Below, piece by piece: positions 6,966 through 14,286 of a stretch of 18,574 nt of DNA. The position numbers and the translations under genes were made by a program. Every line of letters begins with the position of its first letter. Positions within the stretch are counted from its first letter, which is position 1. This DNA is from Oscillospiraceae bacterium (GTDB lineage Bacteria; Bacillota; Clostridia; Oscillospirales; Ruminococcaceae), in contig JAEDGE010000023.1 of the NCBI GenBank assembly GCA_016297675.1, positions 1-18,574 on the forward strand. The letters are read 5' to 3'. The notes beneath the pieces are model-generated. The model did no database searches, was not told the origin of the DNA, and saw only the letters and a list, made by a program, of their open reading frames with translations.

Positions 6966-8945
6966 TCAGCTAATATCTGCCAGTTCTAAATAAGCATGTC
7001 CATACTCTGCAATAAACTGCTTTCTCCCCTGTAAATCATCGCCCAACAGCAAATCAAACATGGCTGCGGTTTCCTCGACACCTGCTGGTGTCACCTTAAT
7101 CAGGCGTCTGGTCTCTGGATTCATCGTGGTCAAAGCCATCATATCTGCTTCGTTTTCGCCCAAACCTTTTGAACGCTGAAGCGTTGCCGGTTCTTTGCCG
7201 ATTTTTTTCAAAATCTCGGTCTTTTCTTTTTCCGTATAGGCAAAATAGGTACGCTTTTTCGTCGTAATTTCAAACAGCGGCGATTCTGCAATATAGACAT
7301 AACCGTTTTCAATCAAGGTCGGCGTGAGCCGATAAAGCATTGTCAAAATCAATGTCCGAATCTGAAACCCATCCACATCCGCATCCGTGCAAATGACAAT
7401 TTTATTCCATCGCAGACCGTCCAGATTGAACAGAGATAATTCTTTATTTGCCTTTGTCTTAACCTCTACGCCACAGCCAAGCAGTTTAATAATATCCGTA
7501 ATAATCTCATTTTTAAAAATACGGTTATAGTCTGCCTTCAAGCAGTTCAAAATTTTTCCTCGTACCGGAATCACTGCCTGAAACTCCGCATCTCGTGCCA
7601 TCTTTACGGAACCCAATGCAGAATCGCCCTCTACGATATACAGTTCCCGTCTGGAAACATCCTTGCTGCGGCAGTCCACAAACTTTTCCACTCGATTAGC
7701 GAGGTCAATGTTCCCAGCGAGATTTTTCTTAATGTTGAGGCGGGTCTTCTCTGCATTTTCTCGGCTGCGTTTGTTAATCAGCACCTGTTCTGCAATTTTC
7801 ACCGCTTCATCTGGATTTTCAATGAAATAAATCTCCAGCTGATGTTTCAGAAATTCCGTCATCGCCTCATAGATGAACTTGTTGGTGATTGCTTTTTTCG
7901 TCTGGTTTTCATAGGAAGTTTGTGTCGAAAAACTGGAGGAAACCAGAATCAGACAGTCCTCTACATCCGCAAAGGTCAGCTTACTTTCATTTTTTAGGTA
8001 CTTTCCGTTTTGTTTCAAATAGCTGTCAATCTGAGAGACAAACGCCTGCTTGACTGCTCGTTCCGGCGAACCGCCGTGTTCCAAAAAACTCGAATTGTGA
8101 TAATACTCTATCTGCTGCACCCGATTGGAAAACGTAAACGAAACGGACAGCTTGACTTTATAGTCCGGCTTATCTTCTCTATCTCGTCCCTCTCGCTGAC
8201 ACTCCCATGTCTGAATACTGGTCAATGCCGTATCGCCTGCCAGCTCCTGCACATAGTCCGCAATGCCGTTTTCATATAAGAATCTGGATTCTTCCATCGT
8301 CCCATCTGCCTGCTGCTTCCGGTAAAGGAACAGCAAATTAGGGTTGACAACCGCCTGTCGTTTCAGCACATCCCGAAAATAGGAATCCGGTATGCTGATT
8401 TCGGTAAAGACTTCTAAATCCGGCAGCCAGTGGATTTTGGTGCCAGTTTTTTTTGTTTTCACTGGCGTTTTCTGTAAACCGCCAATATTTACGCCCTTTT
8501 CAAAATGCAGCTGATAGTGAAATCCGTCTCGATAGATGTCTACATCCATATAAGCAGAGGAAAACTGTGTGGCACAAAGTCCCAGCCCGTTTAATCCCAG
8601 CGAATAAGCATAGTTATCACCATCTGCACTGTATTTTCCGCCGGCGTACAGCTCGCAGAAAACCAATTCCCAGTTATAGCGGTTTTCCTTGTTGTTAAAA
8701 TCCACTGGACAGCCTCGTCCAAAATCCTCTACTTCAATGGAATGGTCTGCATATTGGGTGACAATGATTTTATCCCCGAAGCCTGAGCGTGCCTCGTCAA
8801 TGGAATTGGAGACAATTTCAAATACAGAATGGGCACAGCCATCTATGCCATCCGAACCAAAAATTACGCCCGGACGTTTCCGCACCTTGTCTGGCCCTTT
8901 CAGCATGGTAATGCTTTCGTTATCGTAAATTTCTTTTTTTGCCAT
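6966..8945 (-). CDS. parE: Type IIA topoisomerase subunit B (ParE/GyrB-like)
   Basis: This is the ATPase/Toprim subunit of a type II topoisomerase, which acts with a ParC/GyrA partner in DNA supercoiling control or decatenation. It has 659 residues. The GHKL ATPase has VFEIVSNSIDEA (41-52, Glu43/Asn47), DFGRG (74-78) and GLNGLGL (117-123). The transducer spans about 215-390. The Toprim has EGDSALGS (439-446), PVRGKILN (460-467) and TDADVDG (520-526), so all metal-binding acids are present. RSKGLGENE is at 591-599. These variants (EGDSAL, GLNGLGL) differ from textbook GyrB and fit the divergent clostridial ParE branch. AAGGA lies seven bases upstream of the ATG. No subunit A gene is adjacent in this window, which is unusual. 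Confidence 0.9.
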   Translation of the reverse strand: MAKKEIYDNESITMLKGPDKVRKRPGVIFGSDGIDGCAHSVFEIVSNSIDEARSGFGDKIIVTQYADHSIEVEDFGRGCPVDFNNKENRYNWELVFCELYAGGKYSADGDNYAYSLGLNGLGLCATQFSSAYMDVDIYRDGFHYQLHFEKGVNIGGLQKTPVKTKKTGTKIHWLPDLEVFTEISIPDSYFRDVLKRQAVVNPNLLFLYRKQQADGTMEESRFLYENGIADYVQELAGDTALTSIQTWECQREGRDREDKPDYKVKLSVSFTFSNRVQQIEYYHNSSFLEHGGSPERAVKQAFVSQIDSYLKQNGKYLKNESKLTFADVEDCLILVSSSFSTQTSYENQTKKAITNKFIYEAMTEFLKHQLEIYFIENPDEAVKIAEQVLINKRSRENAEKTRLNIKKNLAGNIDLANRVEKFVDCRSKDVSRRELYIVEGDSALGSVKMARDAEFQAVIPVRGKILNCLKADYNRIFKNEIITDIIKLLGCGVEVKTKANKELSLFNLDGLRWNKIVICTDADVDGFQIRTLILTMLYRLTPTLIENGYVYIAESPLFEITTKKRTYFAYTEKEKTEILKKIGKEPATLQRSKGLGENEADMMALTTMNPETRRLIKVTPAGVEETAAMFDLLLGDDLQGRKQFIAEYGHAYLELADIS

Positions 8946-8959
8946 ACTTTCATCCTTAT

Positions 8960-9009
8960 CTGTTTTGGGGAAAACAGGTTTGTTTCATTTTGAGAAGCCC
9001 TGTTTTTCC
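8960..9009 (-). promoter_or_regulatory. parE leader with two mutually exclusive hairpins
   Basis: In mRNA order, an AAAACAG-type segment (9009-8999) can pair with CCTGTTTTCC (8978-8969), forming about 10 bp with one bulge and a 20-base loop. The same middle segment can instead pair with the next AAAACAG (8966-8960) across a CCCC loop, forming 7 bp. The second hairpin ends three bases before the AAGGA ribosome site (8957-8953). The two cannot form together. A regulatory role is inference. Confidence 0.4.
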
Positions 9010-9031
9010 TTTTGTTTTTGCAATGTAGTTT

Positions 9032-9060
9032 ATTATACACCGATTCCAAAAAAAATGCAA
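9032..9060 (-). promoter_or_regulatory. Promoter for parE, overlapping the upstream terminator
   Basis: On the minus strand a perfect TATAAT (9032-9037) is preceded by a 17-base spacer and a poor -35, TTGCAT (9055-9060). The -35 lies in the foot of the terminator stem and the T-run forms part of the spacer. Transcription would start near 9025 with a leader of about 80 bases. Confidence 0.6.
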
Positions 9061-9094
9061 GTGCGGAATATTTTTTTCGCCGTCCGCACTTGCA
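9048..9094 (-). terminator. Intrinsic terminator ending the phoH-to-9151 gene cluster
   Basis: A perfect 12-bp stem (TGCAAGTGCGGA at 9056-9067 pairing with 9083-9094) with a 15-base loop is followed on the minus strand by eight T residues (complement of 9048-9055). It lies about 57 bases after the stop of the 299-residue protein gene. Confidence 0.9.
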
Positions 9095-9150
9095 ATATGG
9101 ATAAAAACAAGTATCATTGTCTGCCTGTTTCTGCAAATTTCTTTTTGCTC

Positions 9151-10050
9151 TTACTGTAATTTATCGAGCCCTAATCGTTTCATCAATTCCTGCCTTCCAA
9201 TTTCTTGCTGCATAAAATCCACCATGGTTTTTCTTGGCTGCCGCTCTGCTGTGTCTACCATTTTCTGCATCTGTTTCTTGACTAATATATCTTGATAAAC
9301 ATCCTCTGTCCAGAACAACACTTCATTTGGCATATCCGGAAATATTTCTATCAAATCAACCGGCTTACAGCCACAATTTGCCGGCAGCGGATAATGATTG
9401 TGCAAATCCCGATACCGCCGCACAAAACTGCGAATCGTCCGGTCGTTGAACCGCAGCTGCAACCGCTGCAATTCAAACAGCGGCTCCAACAATGTGCTGC
9501 TTTCATCCATAATATACATCAGACATTCCAACAGCATCTCTTCACTTCTCTTCTTGGACAGCCCCATATCCAGAAAAACTTCCTTTAATGCAGTCGTCTG
9601 CGGTGTTTCTTCATAATAATTTTCATCTGCATATTGCAATAGAATTTCTTTTGGCGGTATAAAATAAGGCTTTCCCTCCGCCTGTTCTATAAAATCATAG
9701 CAGTTGTCCATATCCACCAGCATACATTCATGCAACAGCAAGCCGTTTTCCAGTATACGCTCTGATTTGTCCACATCATCAAACAATTCATCCAGTTTTA
9801 AAATAACATAATCTTGTTGGCTATGACGAATGACATCTGTAACCGCAAAAAATGTCTCCTTAGAAATCCAATCCGGATTCTGTTCTGAAATGATTTCATA
9901 GACCTTTTTAAGTGGTATGATGCGGTAGAAGTTTACCATTGCCTGAAAATACTGCTTAATCTGCTCGATCGTTTCTTCTGGCACCTGTAAGGCATGATAC
10001 AGGGCGGTTAATTTTCCAGACTCATAAGTTTTTGGAAGTGGTTTCATCAC
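9151..10050 (-). CDS. Uncharacterised 299-residue, mostly helical protein
   Basis: No family was recognised with confidence. The protein is soluble, acidic and almost wholly alpha-helical in appearance, without signal peptide, membrane segment or clear catalytic motif. The N-terminal part (MMKPLPKTYE, then NFYRIIPLKKVYEII near 40-54 and an acidic 'DELFDDVDK' stretch near 86-94) recalls clostridial proteins that often end in a Zn-binding SEC-C tail. No such CPCGS tail is present here, so that link is a weak inference. The start is GTG at 10050 or ATG at 10047, both served by AAAGGA six or nine bases upstream. It is the last gene of the cluster, 24 bases after the acetyltransferase gene and just before a strong terminator. 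Confidence 0.75.
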   Translation of the reverse strand: MMKPLPKTYESGKLTALYHALQVPEETIEQIKQYFQAMVNFYRIIPLKKVYEIISEQNPDWISKETFFAVTDVIRHSQQDYVILKLDELFDDVDKSERILENGLLLHECMLVDMDNCYDFIEQAEGKPYFIPPKEILLQYADENYYEETPQTTALKEVFLDMGLSKKRSEEMLLECLMYIMDESSTLLEPLFELQRLQLRFNDRTIRSFVRRYRDLHNHYPLPANCGCKPVDLIEIFPDMPNEVLFWTEDVYQDILVKKQMQKMVDTAERQPRKTMVDFMQQEIGRQELMKRLGLDKLQ

Positions 10051-10074
10051 AAACAGTCCTTTCTAATATTTGTT

Positions 10075-10692
10075 TTAAAATAACTGCTTTTTCAAATAAA
10101 TGGAATCCTGTTCCGTAATCGGACGAATCACCCGACACGGATTTCCAGCTGCCAGTGAACCTGCCGGAATATCTCTGGTCACGACACTGCCCGCTCCAAT
10201 TACACAACCTTTGCCAATCGTGACACCGCCGCAGATGGTCACATTGGCAGCAATCCAGCAATCATCTTCAATGCAAATGGGGGCACCATACTCCAAATCA
10301 TACAGCGAACCGTCTGCCTTCTCCCGCATATTCCGTTCCTCTGGCAAGTACGGATGCAGCGGTGTTGCCAGTGTACAATTTGGTCCAAAAAAGACATGGT
10401 TTCCAATGGTGACCGGACAGGTATCCAGCACTACCAGATTGAAATTCGCATAGCACCGTTCGCCAAATGTTGTATAAATCCCATAATCAAACTGTATCGG
10501 TCCTTGCAGATAGGTATCTTTGCCTTGATTCGGAATCAATTCCTTTAAAATCGCTTCTCGTTTTTCTGCCTCGTCCTCCAATGTATCATTATACTGTTTG
10601 GAGAGTTTATGGGCAAGGGTACGCTGTGCAGCAAGCGATTTTTCTGATGGGTCATAAATTTTTCCTGCCAACATTTTTTCTGTTTCTGTCAT
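10075..10692 (-). CDS. maa: Maltose/galactoside-type O-acetyltransferase (left-handed beta-helix)
   Basis: The 205 residues match sugar O-acetyltransferases of the LacA/Maa group, which move acetyl from acetyl-CoA to a sugar hydroxyl in the cytosol. The N-terminal Mac domain begins MTETEKMLAGKIYDPS. Hexapeptide repeats run from about residue 62 to 185 (for example VTIGNHVFFGPNCTL, VTICGGVTIGKGCVIGAGSVV). The catalytic-type His113 lies in ATPLHP, and the closing AAGNPCRVIRPI is typical. The true sugar acceptor cannot be read, and the gene symbol is only the family name. It starts 28 bases after mutS2, with GAGGA about six bases before its ATG, so it should be transcribed with mutS2. Confidence 0.9.
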   Translation of the reverse strand: MTETEKMLAGKIYDPSEKSLAAQRTLAHKLSKQYNDTLEDEAEKREAILKELIPNQGKDTYLQGPIQFDYGIYTTFGERCYANFNLVVLDTCPVTIGNHVFFGPNCTLATPLHPYLPEERNMREKADGSLYDLEYGAPICIEDDCWIAANVTICGGVTIGKGCVIGAGSVVTRDIPAGSLAAGNPCRVIRPITEQDSIYLKKQLF

Positions 10693-10720
10693 GGTTTTTC
10701 CTCATTTCTTTTTAAAATTT

Positions 10721-13102
10721 CTATGCCAAGGATACAATGGTTACACCGTCTTCGCCCTCACCGAACACACCGAGCCGATAACTTTTCACATATTTCAGCT
10801 GCTTCAGCCGTTGGTGTACTGCCTGCCGCAGCTGTCCAGTGCCCTTACCGTGAATAATGGTCACAGTAGAAACGTGTGACAATACAGCACGGTCTAAAAA
10901 GGCATCCATCTGATAGACACCATCATCACAGGTACAGCCCCGAATATCCAATTCCATCGAACCGCTGCGTTCTGTTTTCGCAGAAACCCGTCCTGTTTTC
11001 GGGGCAGACTTTTTCTGCTGTTGTTTTGTCTGCTGGTTGGAAACCAGTCGCAACCGTTCCAGCTGCATTTTCGTCTTCATCGCACCAATCTGTACAAACA
11101 GCCGATTGCTGCCGTCTGGCAGGCTGACAACCGTCCCTTTCTGCTTTGTATCTGCCACCATGACCGTATCGCCGACTTTCAATGCCCTCGGCAGGCTGTA
11201 CTGCTCGGATTCCTGTTCTTCCAGCGGATTTGCCGTTTCATACATATGCCGGAACCGCCGTTTGCTGCCGGATTTTGCCGAGATGACATCCTCTGCAAAG
11301 GTTGCTCGTTCCTTTTCCTTCCGCAGCTTTTCCAGTTCTTCCAGCAACGCATTGGATTCTGCACGGGTCTGCTCAACAATCTGCATCGCCTGTAAGCGTG
11401 CCTGCTCCATTTTTTCTGCCCGATGTGCCCGAATTTCTTCCAGTTCCTGTTTTGCTTCAGCAGCTGCGGTTTCCGCCTGCCGTTTCTCCTCTTGAATGGA
11501 CTGCAATTGCTCTTCCAAAGTCTGTCTTGTCTGTTCCAGCTGTTCGACTGCTCGCTCAAACCGCACATTTTCCTCGCTCACCAAAGTCTGTGCATGGTGA
11601 ATAATCGCCGGATCCATCCCCAGTCCCTCTGTAATCGCAAACGCATTGGATTTTCCCGGAGAACCTAAAATCAACCGATACGTCGGCTTCAGGTTGACAA
11701 TATCAAATTCACAGGAGGCATTTTCCACTTCCGGCTGTTCCGTTGCATAGAGTTTCAATTCCTGATAATGCGTCGTCACCATCATTTTTGCCCCATTACG
11801 GTGCAGTCGTTCAATGATGGCAACTGCCAGAGCTGCCCCCTCGACCGGATCCGTCCCCGAACCCAGTTCATCCAGCAGAACCAGTGAACGGTCATCCGCC
11901 TGCTCCAGAATCTCAATCACCTGTTTCATATGGGCTGAGAAAGTAGAAAGATTCTGCTCAATGCTCTGCGTATCTCCAATATTCGCAAATACCTTTTCAA
12001 ATACGGAAATCTGGCTGCCCTCCGCTGCTGGAATCAGTAACCCACACATCGTCATCAAAGTCAGCAAGCCGGCTGTTTTCAGAGCAACGGTCTTACCGCC
12101 GGTATTCGGACCGGTGATAATCAAGGTTTTCTGTTCTCTGCCCAGTGAGAACGAAATCGGTACGACTTTTTCCGCTGGAATCAGCGGGTGTCTGGCATTT
12201 TTCAAATCCAGTACGCCATCATCCGTTACAATCGGACGAAATGCATGCATCTTTGCTGCCAAGTTCGCCTTGGCAAAATAAAGATTCAATTCCGCACAAA
12301 CCGCATGGTCGGCAATGATAGCATCCGCCCAAGTCCCACAATCTGCACAGAGTTCTGTAATAATGCGGTCGATTTCCTCCTGCTCCAGACTTTCCAGCAA
12401 CCGCATATCATTGTTTGCCTCTACGACTGCCAGCGGTTCAATAAAGAGTGTCTGTCCAGAGGCAGAGGTATCATGAATCAAGCCCTGAATCTGTCCCCGA
12501 TGTTCTGCCTTGACTGGCAAAACAAATCTTCCATCTCGTATCGTCACTCTGGCATCCTGCAAACACTTCTGCACATCCTGATTGCGTACCATCTTGTCGA
12601 GCGTTTCCCGCAGCCGCTGACCGGAACGCAGCAATTTTCGCCGGATGTCTGCCAAGGCTGGGCTGGCAGCATCCGCAAGCTCCTCCTCGGACAAAATACA
12701 GCGTTCCAGCTTTTCCAGCAAAAACGGCACAGGAGCAAGCCGGCTGAACAAATCCTCGAGTGGTGTTTCTACACCGGAACAATGGTCATACCAGTCACTC
12801 AATGCCTGTACCTGCCGCAGCACACGAGCGATTTCCAACAGGTCTTTTAAAGAGAGTTTTGCACCAGACTTTGCTCGCTGCAAAGCGGTACACATATTCT
12901 GAAAGGCATAGAACGGCGGTGTTCCAAATTGAATGGCGAGTGCCAAGGCAGAATCCGTTTTCTCCAGTTCTGCCTGTACGACTGCCAGATCGGTCTGGGG
13001 CTGTAAGTTTCTTGCCTGTTCTCTTGTTATATCGTTGGCTGCTTCATTTGCAAGCAGCTCCAGTATTTTATCTAATTCCAAAGTACGTTCGTTTGAATTC
13101 AT
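10721..13102 (-). CDS. mutS2: MutS2 (RqcU-type) ATPase with C-terminal Smr domain
   Basis: The protein has 793 residues, the usual MutS2 length. It has a core/clamp region at about 1-300, Walker A ITGPNTGGKT at 329-338, Walker B LVLLDELGSGTDP at 407-419, and a long coiled coil at about 508-605. A KOW-like linker (LKVGDTVMV) is near 641-649. The Smr domain, at about 716-793, has LDIRG (718-722) and HGKGTGQLR (751-759). Family knowledge assigns roles in ribosome-collision rescue (splitting stalled ribosomes) and in suppressing recombination. The frame stays open 56 codons upstream, to 13270. However, AAGGAGG five bases before ATG 13102 and the conserved MNSNERTLELDKIL start fix 13102. The upstream part is the hairpin element. 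Confidence 0.96.
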   Translation of the reverse strand: MNSNERTLELDKILELLANEAANDITREQARNLQPQTDLAVVQAELEKTDSALALAIQFGTPPFYAFQNMCTALQRAKSGAKLSLKDLLEIARVLRQVQALSDWYDHCSGVETPLEDLFSRLAPVPFLLEKLERCILSEEELADAASPALADIRRKLLRSGQRLRETLDKMVRNQDVQKCLQDARVTIRDGRFVLPVKAEHRGQIQGLIHDTSASGQTLFIEPLAVVEANNDMRLLESLEQEEIDRIITELCADCGTWADAIIADHAVCAELNLYFAKANLAAKMHAFRPIVTDDGVLDLKNARHPLIPAEKVVPISFSLGREQKTLIITGPNTGGKTVALKTAGLLTLMTMCGLLIPAAEGSQISVFEKVFANIGDTQSIEQNLSTFSAHMKQVIEILEQADDRSLVLLDELGSGTDPVEGAALAVAIIERLHRNGAKMMVTTHYQELKLYATEQPEVENASCEFDIVNLKPTYRLILGSPGKSNAFAITEGLGMDPAIIHHAQTLVSEENVRFERAVEQLEQTRQTLEEQLQSIQEEKRQAETAAAEAKQELEEIRAHRAEKMEQARLQAMQIVEQTRAESNALLEELEKLRKEKERATFAEDVISAKSGSKRRFRHMYETANPLEEQESEQYSLPRALKVGDTVMVADTKQKGTVVSLPDGSNRLFVQIGAMKTKMQLERLRLVSNQQTKQQQKKSAPKTGRVSAKTERSGSMELDIRGCTCDDGVYQMDAFLDRAVLSHVSTVTIIHGKGTGQLRQAVHQRLKQLKYVKSYRLGVFGEGEDGVTIVSLA

Positions 13103-13147
13103 AGTGCCTCCTTGTAACATCTTGTGACAGCTATTTGCGAATGAAAA

Positions 13148-13321
13148 TATACTGTCCTCTATTGCAAACAACGGTGTTGTTTGCAGTGCCGCTAAAAGCG
13201 GCTGCAAAGCCATCGGCTTTGCGAGGACAGTATGAACGGCGGCTCTTGGTGGCAGAGCCACCACCGGCAATTCATTTGCCGGTATTGCAAAATCGTAGAT
13301 TTTGCAATAGAGCCTAGTATA
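13148..13321. repeat. Hairpin-array element with terminal inverted repeats (MITE-like), recO-mutS2 spacer
   Basis: The ends form an imperfect inverted repeat of 21 positions (13148-13168 with 13301-13321). Its inner 12 bp, CTCTATTGCAAA, are perfect and its outer TATACT pairs with AGTATA. Between the ends lie six compact hairpins: A 13163-13185 (10 bp, 3-base loop), B 13188-13202 (6 bp, loop 3), C 13204-13222 (8 bp, loop 3), D 13247-13263 (7 bp, loop 3), E 13264-13282 (7 bp, loop 5) and F 13284-13308 (11 bp, loop 3). A to C are also enclosed by an 11-bp stem, 13149-13159 with 13223-13233. No transposase is present, no T-run follows any stem, and no clear target duplication is seen. Confidence 0.75.
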
Positions 13322-13336
13322 AAAAACAAGATACGC

Positions 13337-14104
13337 CTATTTTCCAATTGCACCCGAAGATTGCAGCCGCTTATAAAATTGCAGTGTCTGCGGCTGATAG
13401 TCCAACTGATACCGCACAAATAACTCCGAAAACTGATTCACTGCCTGCTGTGTCGTATCATTCAGCCGAAACTGAAACAGCCGGTCTGGAGCCGTCAATA
13501 CAATATGCCGTACTGCCTGTAAACCGCCCAGCGGCATCTTTACTGCATAATCTTCCTCGGTCGGCTGATAGCAGTCTGCACAATAAAAATGCCCCGTTCT
13601 TGCAGAATAGAACAGGGATTGTGGCAGATACTCCATACAAACCGGACAAACCAGAACATCCGGCATCATTCCCAGCTCTGAAAGAAATCGCAGCTCAAAC
13701 AAGCTTTTTAAAAACGCTTCGCTTCGCTTTCCGGTGGTGAGATAATATAATGTATTCAGTGTCAGCCGCAGGATAAAATTCTGCTGCTGTCCCTGCGGCA
13801 CAGCATATCGAATCAAATCAAAAAAATAAGCTGCCAATGCAAGCTGCGTCAGGCTTTCCCGCAGGGTATAAAATAAATAAATGGGCTCTGCACTTTCCAC
13901 ATAATACTTGCCGTTTTTCTCAGAAAGGCAGAGCTTTGCATAGGCGAATGGCTGTGTGGCAGAGAGATTTTTGCTGTTTGCCTTTTTCGTCCCCCGCACA
14001 AACACCTCCATCACGCCTTGTGTTTTCGTCAAAATATCAAGAAAACGACCGGCATCCCCTGCCTGCCGTTCCTGTAGAATCAGACATCGTTTTGTGATGA
14101 GCAT
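13337..14104 (-). CDS. recO: DNA repair protein RecO
   Basis: RecO works in the RecFOR pathway, loading RecA on SSB-coated single-stranded DNA and annealing strands. The 255 residues match the family. The N-terminal OB fold begins MLITKRCLIL and contains VMEVFVRGTKKANSKN (31-46). A helical middle follows. A C-terminal zinc site is formed by Cys153-X2-Cys156 and Cys175-X2-Cys178. The ATG at 14104 lies within yqzL, whose last 23 codons overlap recO. AGAGGA is about 12 bases upstream, a long spacing, so recO translation may be coupled to yqzL. It belongs to the phoH-ybeY-era-yqzL-recO cluster. Confidence 0.93.
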   Translation of the reverse strand: MLITKRCLILQERQAGDAGRFLDILTKTQGVMEVFVRGTKKANSKNLSATQPFAYAKLCLSEKNGKYYVESAEPIYLFYTLRESLTQLALAAYFFDLIRYAVPQGQQQNFILRLTLNTLYYLTTGKRSEAFLKSLFELRFLSELGMMPDVLVCPVCMEYLPQSLFYSARTGHFYCADCYQPTEEDYAVKMPLGGLQAVRHIVLTAPDRLFQFRLNDTTQQAVNQFSELFVRYQLDYQPQTLQFYKRLQSSGAIGK

Positions 14105-14216
14105 GATCGATTGGATTCCTCTTTTGTGTTTCTGCTGCGGTTGCAGCCTGTTTAAATGCCAAATAATCTTCCACTTTTCCTGTTTGACAAAAACAATCCC
14201 AAAGATCTTTTTGCAT
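14037..14216 (-). CDS. yqzL: YqzL-family small protein between era and recO
   Basis: This 59-residue ORF begins MQKDLWDCFCQTGKVEDYL. That fits the YqzL pattern of an aromatic-rich start followed by 'TG-(I/V)-x-x-Y-L', and the gene sits between era and recO exactly as yqzL does in Bacillus. The start is well supported by GAGGTG seven bases upstream (14224-14229). The family has no established function. The protein is longer than usual because the frame runs 68 bases into recO. The part after residue 35 (NPIDHAHHKTMSDS and onward) shows no family resemblance and shares DNA with the recO start. Confidence 0.72.
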   Translation of the reverse strand: MQKDLWDCFCQTGKVEDYLAFKQAATAAETQKRNPIDHAHHKTMSDSTGTAGRGCRSFS

Positions 14217-14235
14217 ATCTTTTCACCTCAGAAAT

Positions 14236-14244
14236 AGTATAACA
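14236..14244 (-). promoter_or_regulatory. Possible extended -10 promoter for yqzL-recO
   Basis: On the minus strand TGTTATACT (14244-14236) gives an extended -10 in the 70-base gap between era and yqzL. No acceptable -35 is seen, and the start would fall right at the yqzL ribosome site, so this is weak. Confidence 0.25.
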
Positions 14245-14286
14245 GGAAACAGTGATTTTTATAGGTGGGAATTTGTGCTGTCTATG

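Noticed and set aside
11814..12281. Plus-strand open frames opposite mutS2
   Set aside because: They are antisense to a complete MutS2 with conserved motifs and have no supporting signals.
13149..13233. Cloverleaf region as a tRNA gene
   Set aside because: Arms end in three-base loops. There is no anticodon loop, no T-loop consensus, no CCA end and the wrong arm lengths.
13103..13270. 56-residue N-terminal extension of MutS2
   Set aside because: A strong AAGGAGG precedes the conserved start at 13102. The extension is only the translated hairpin element.
13148..13321. Hairpin array as a CRISPR array
   Set aside because: The hairpins have different sequences and no constant direct repeat or spacer length, and no cas genes are nearby.
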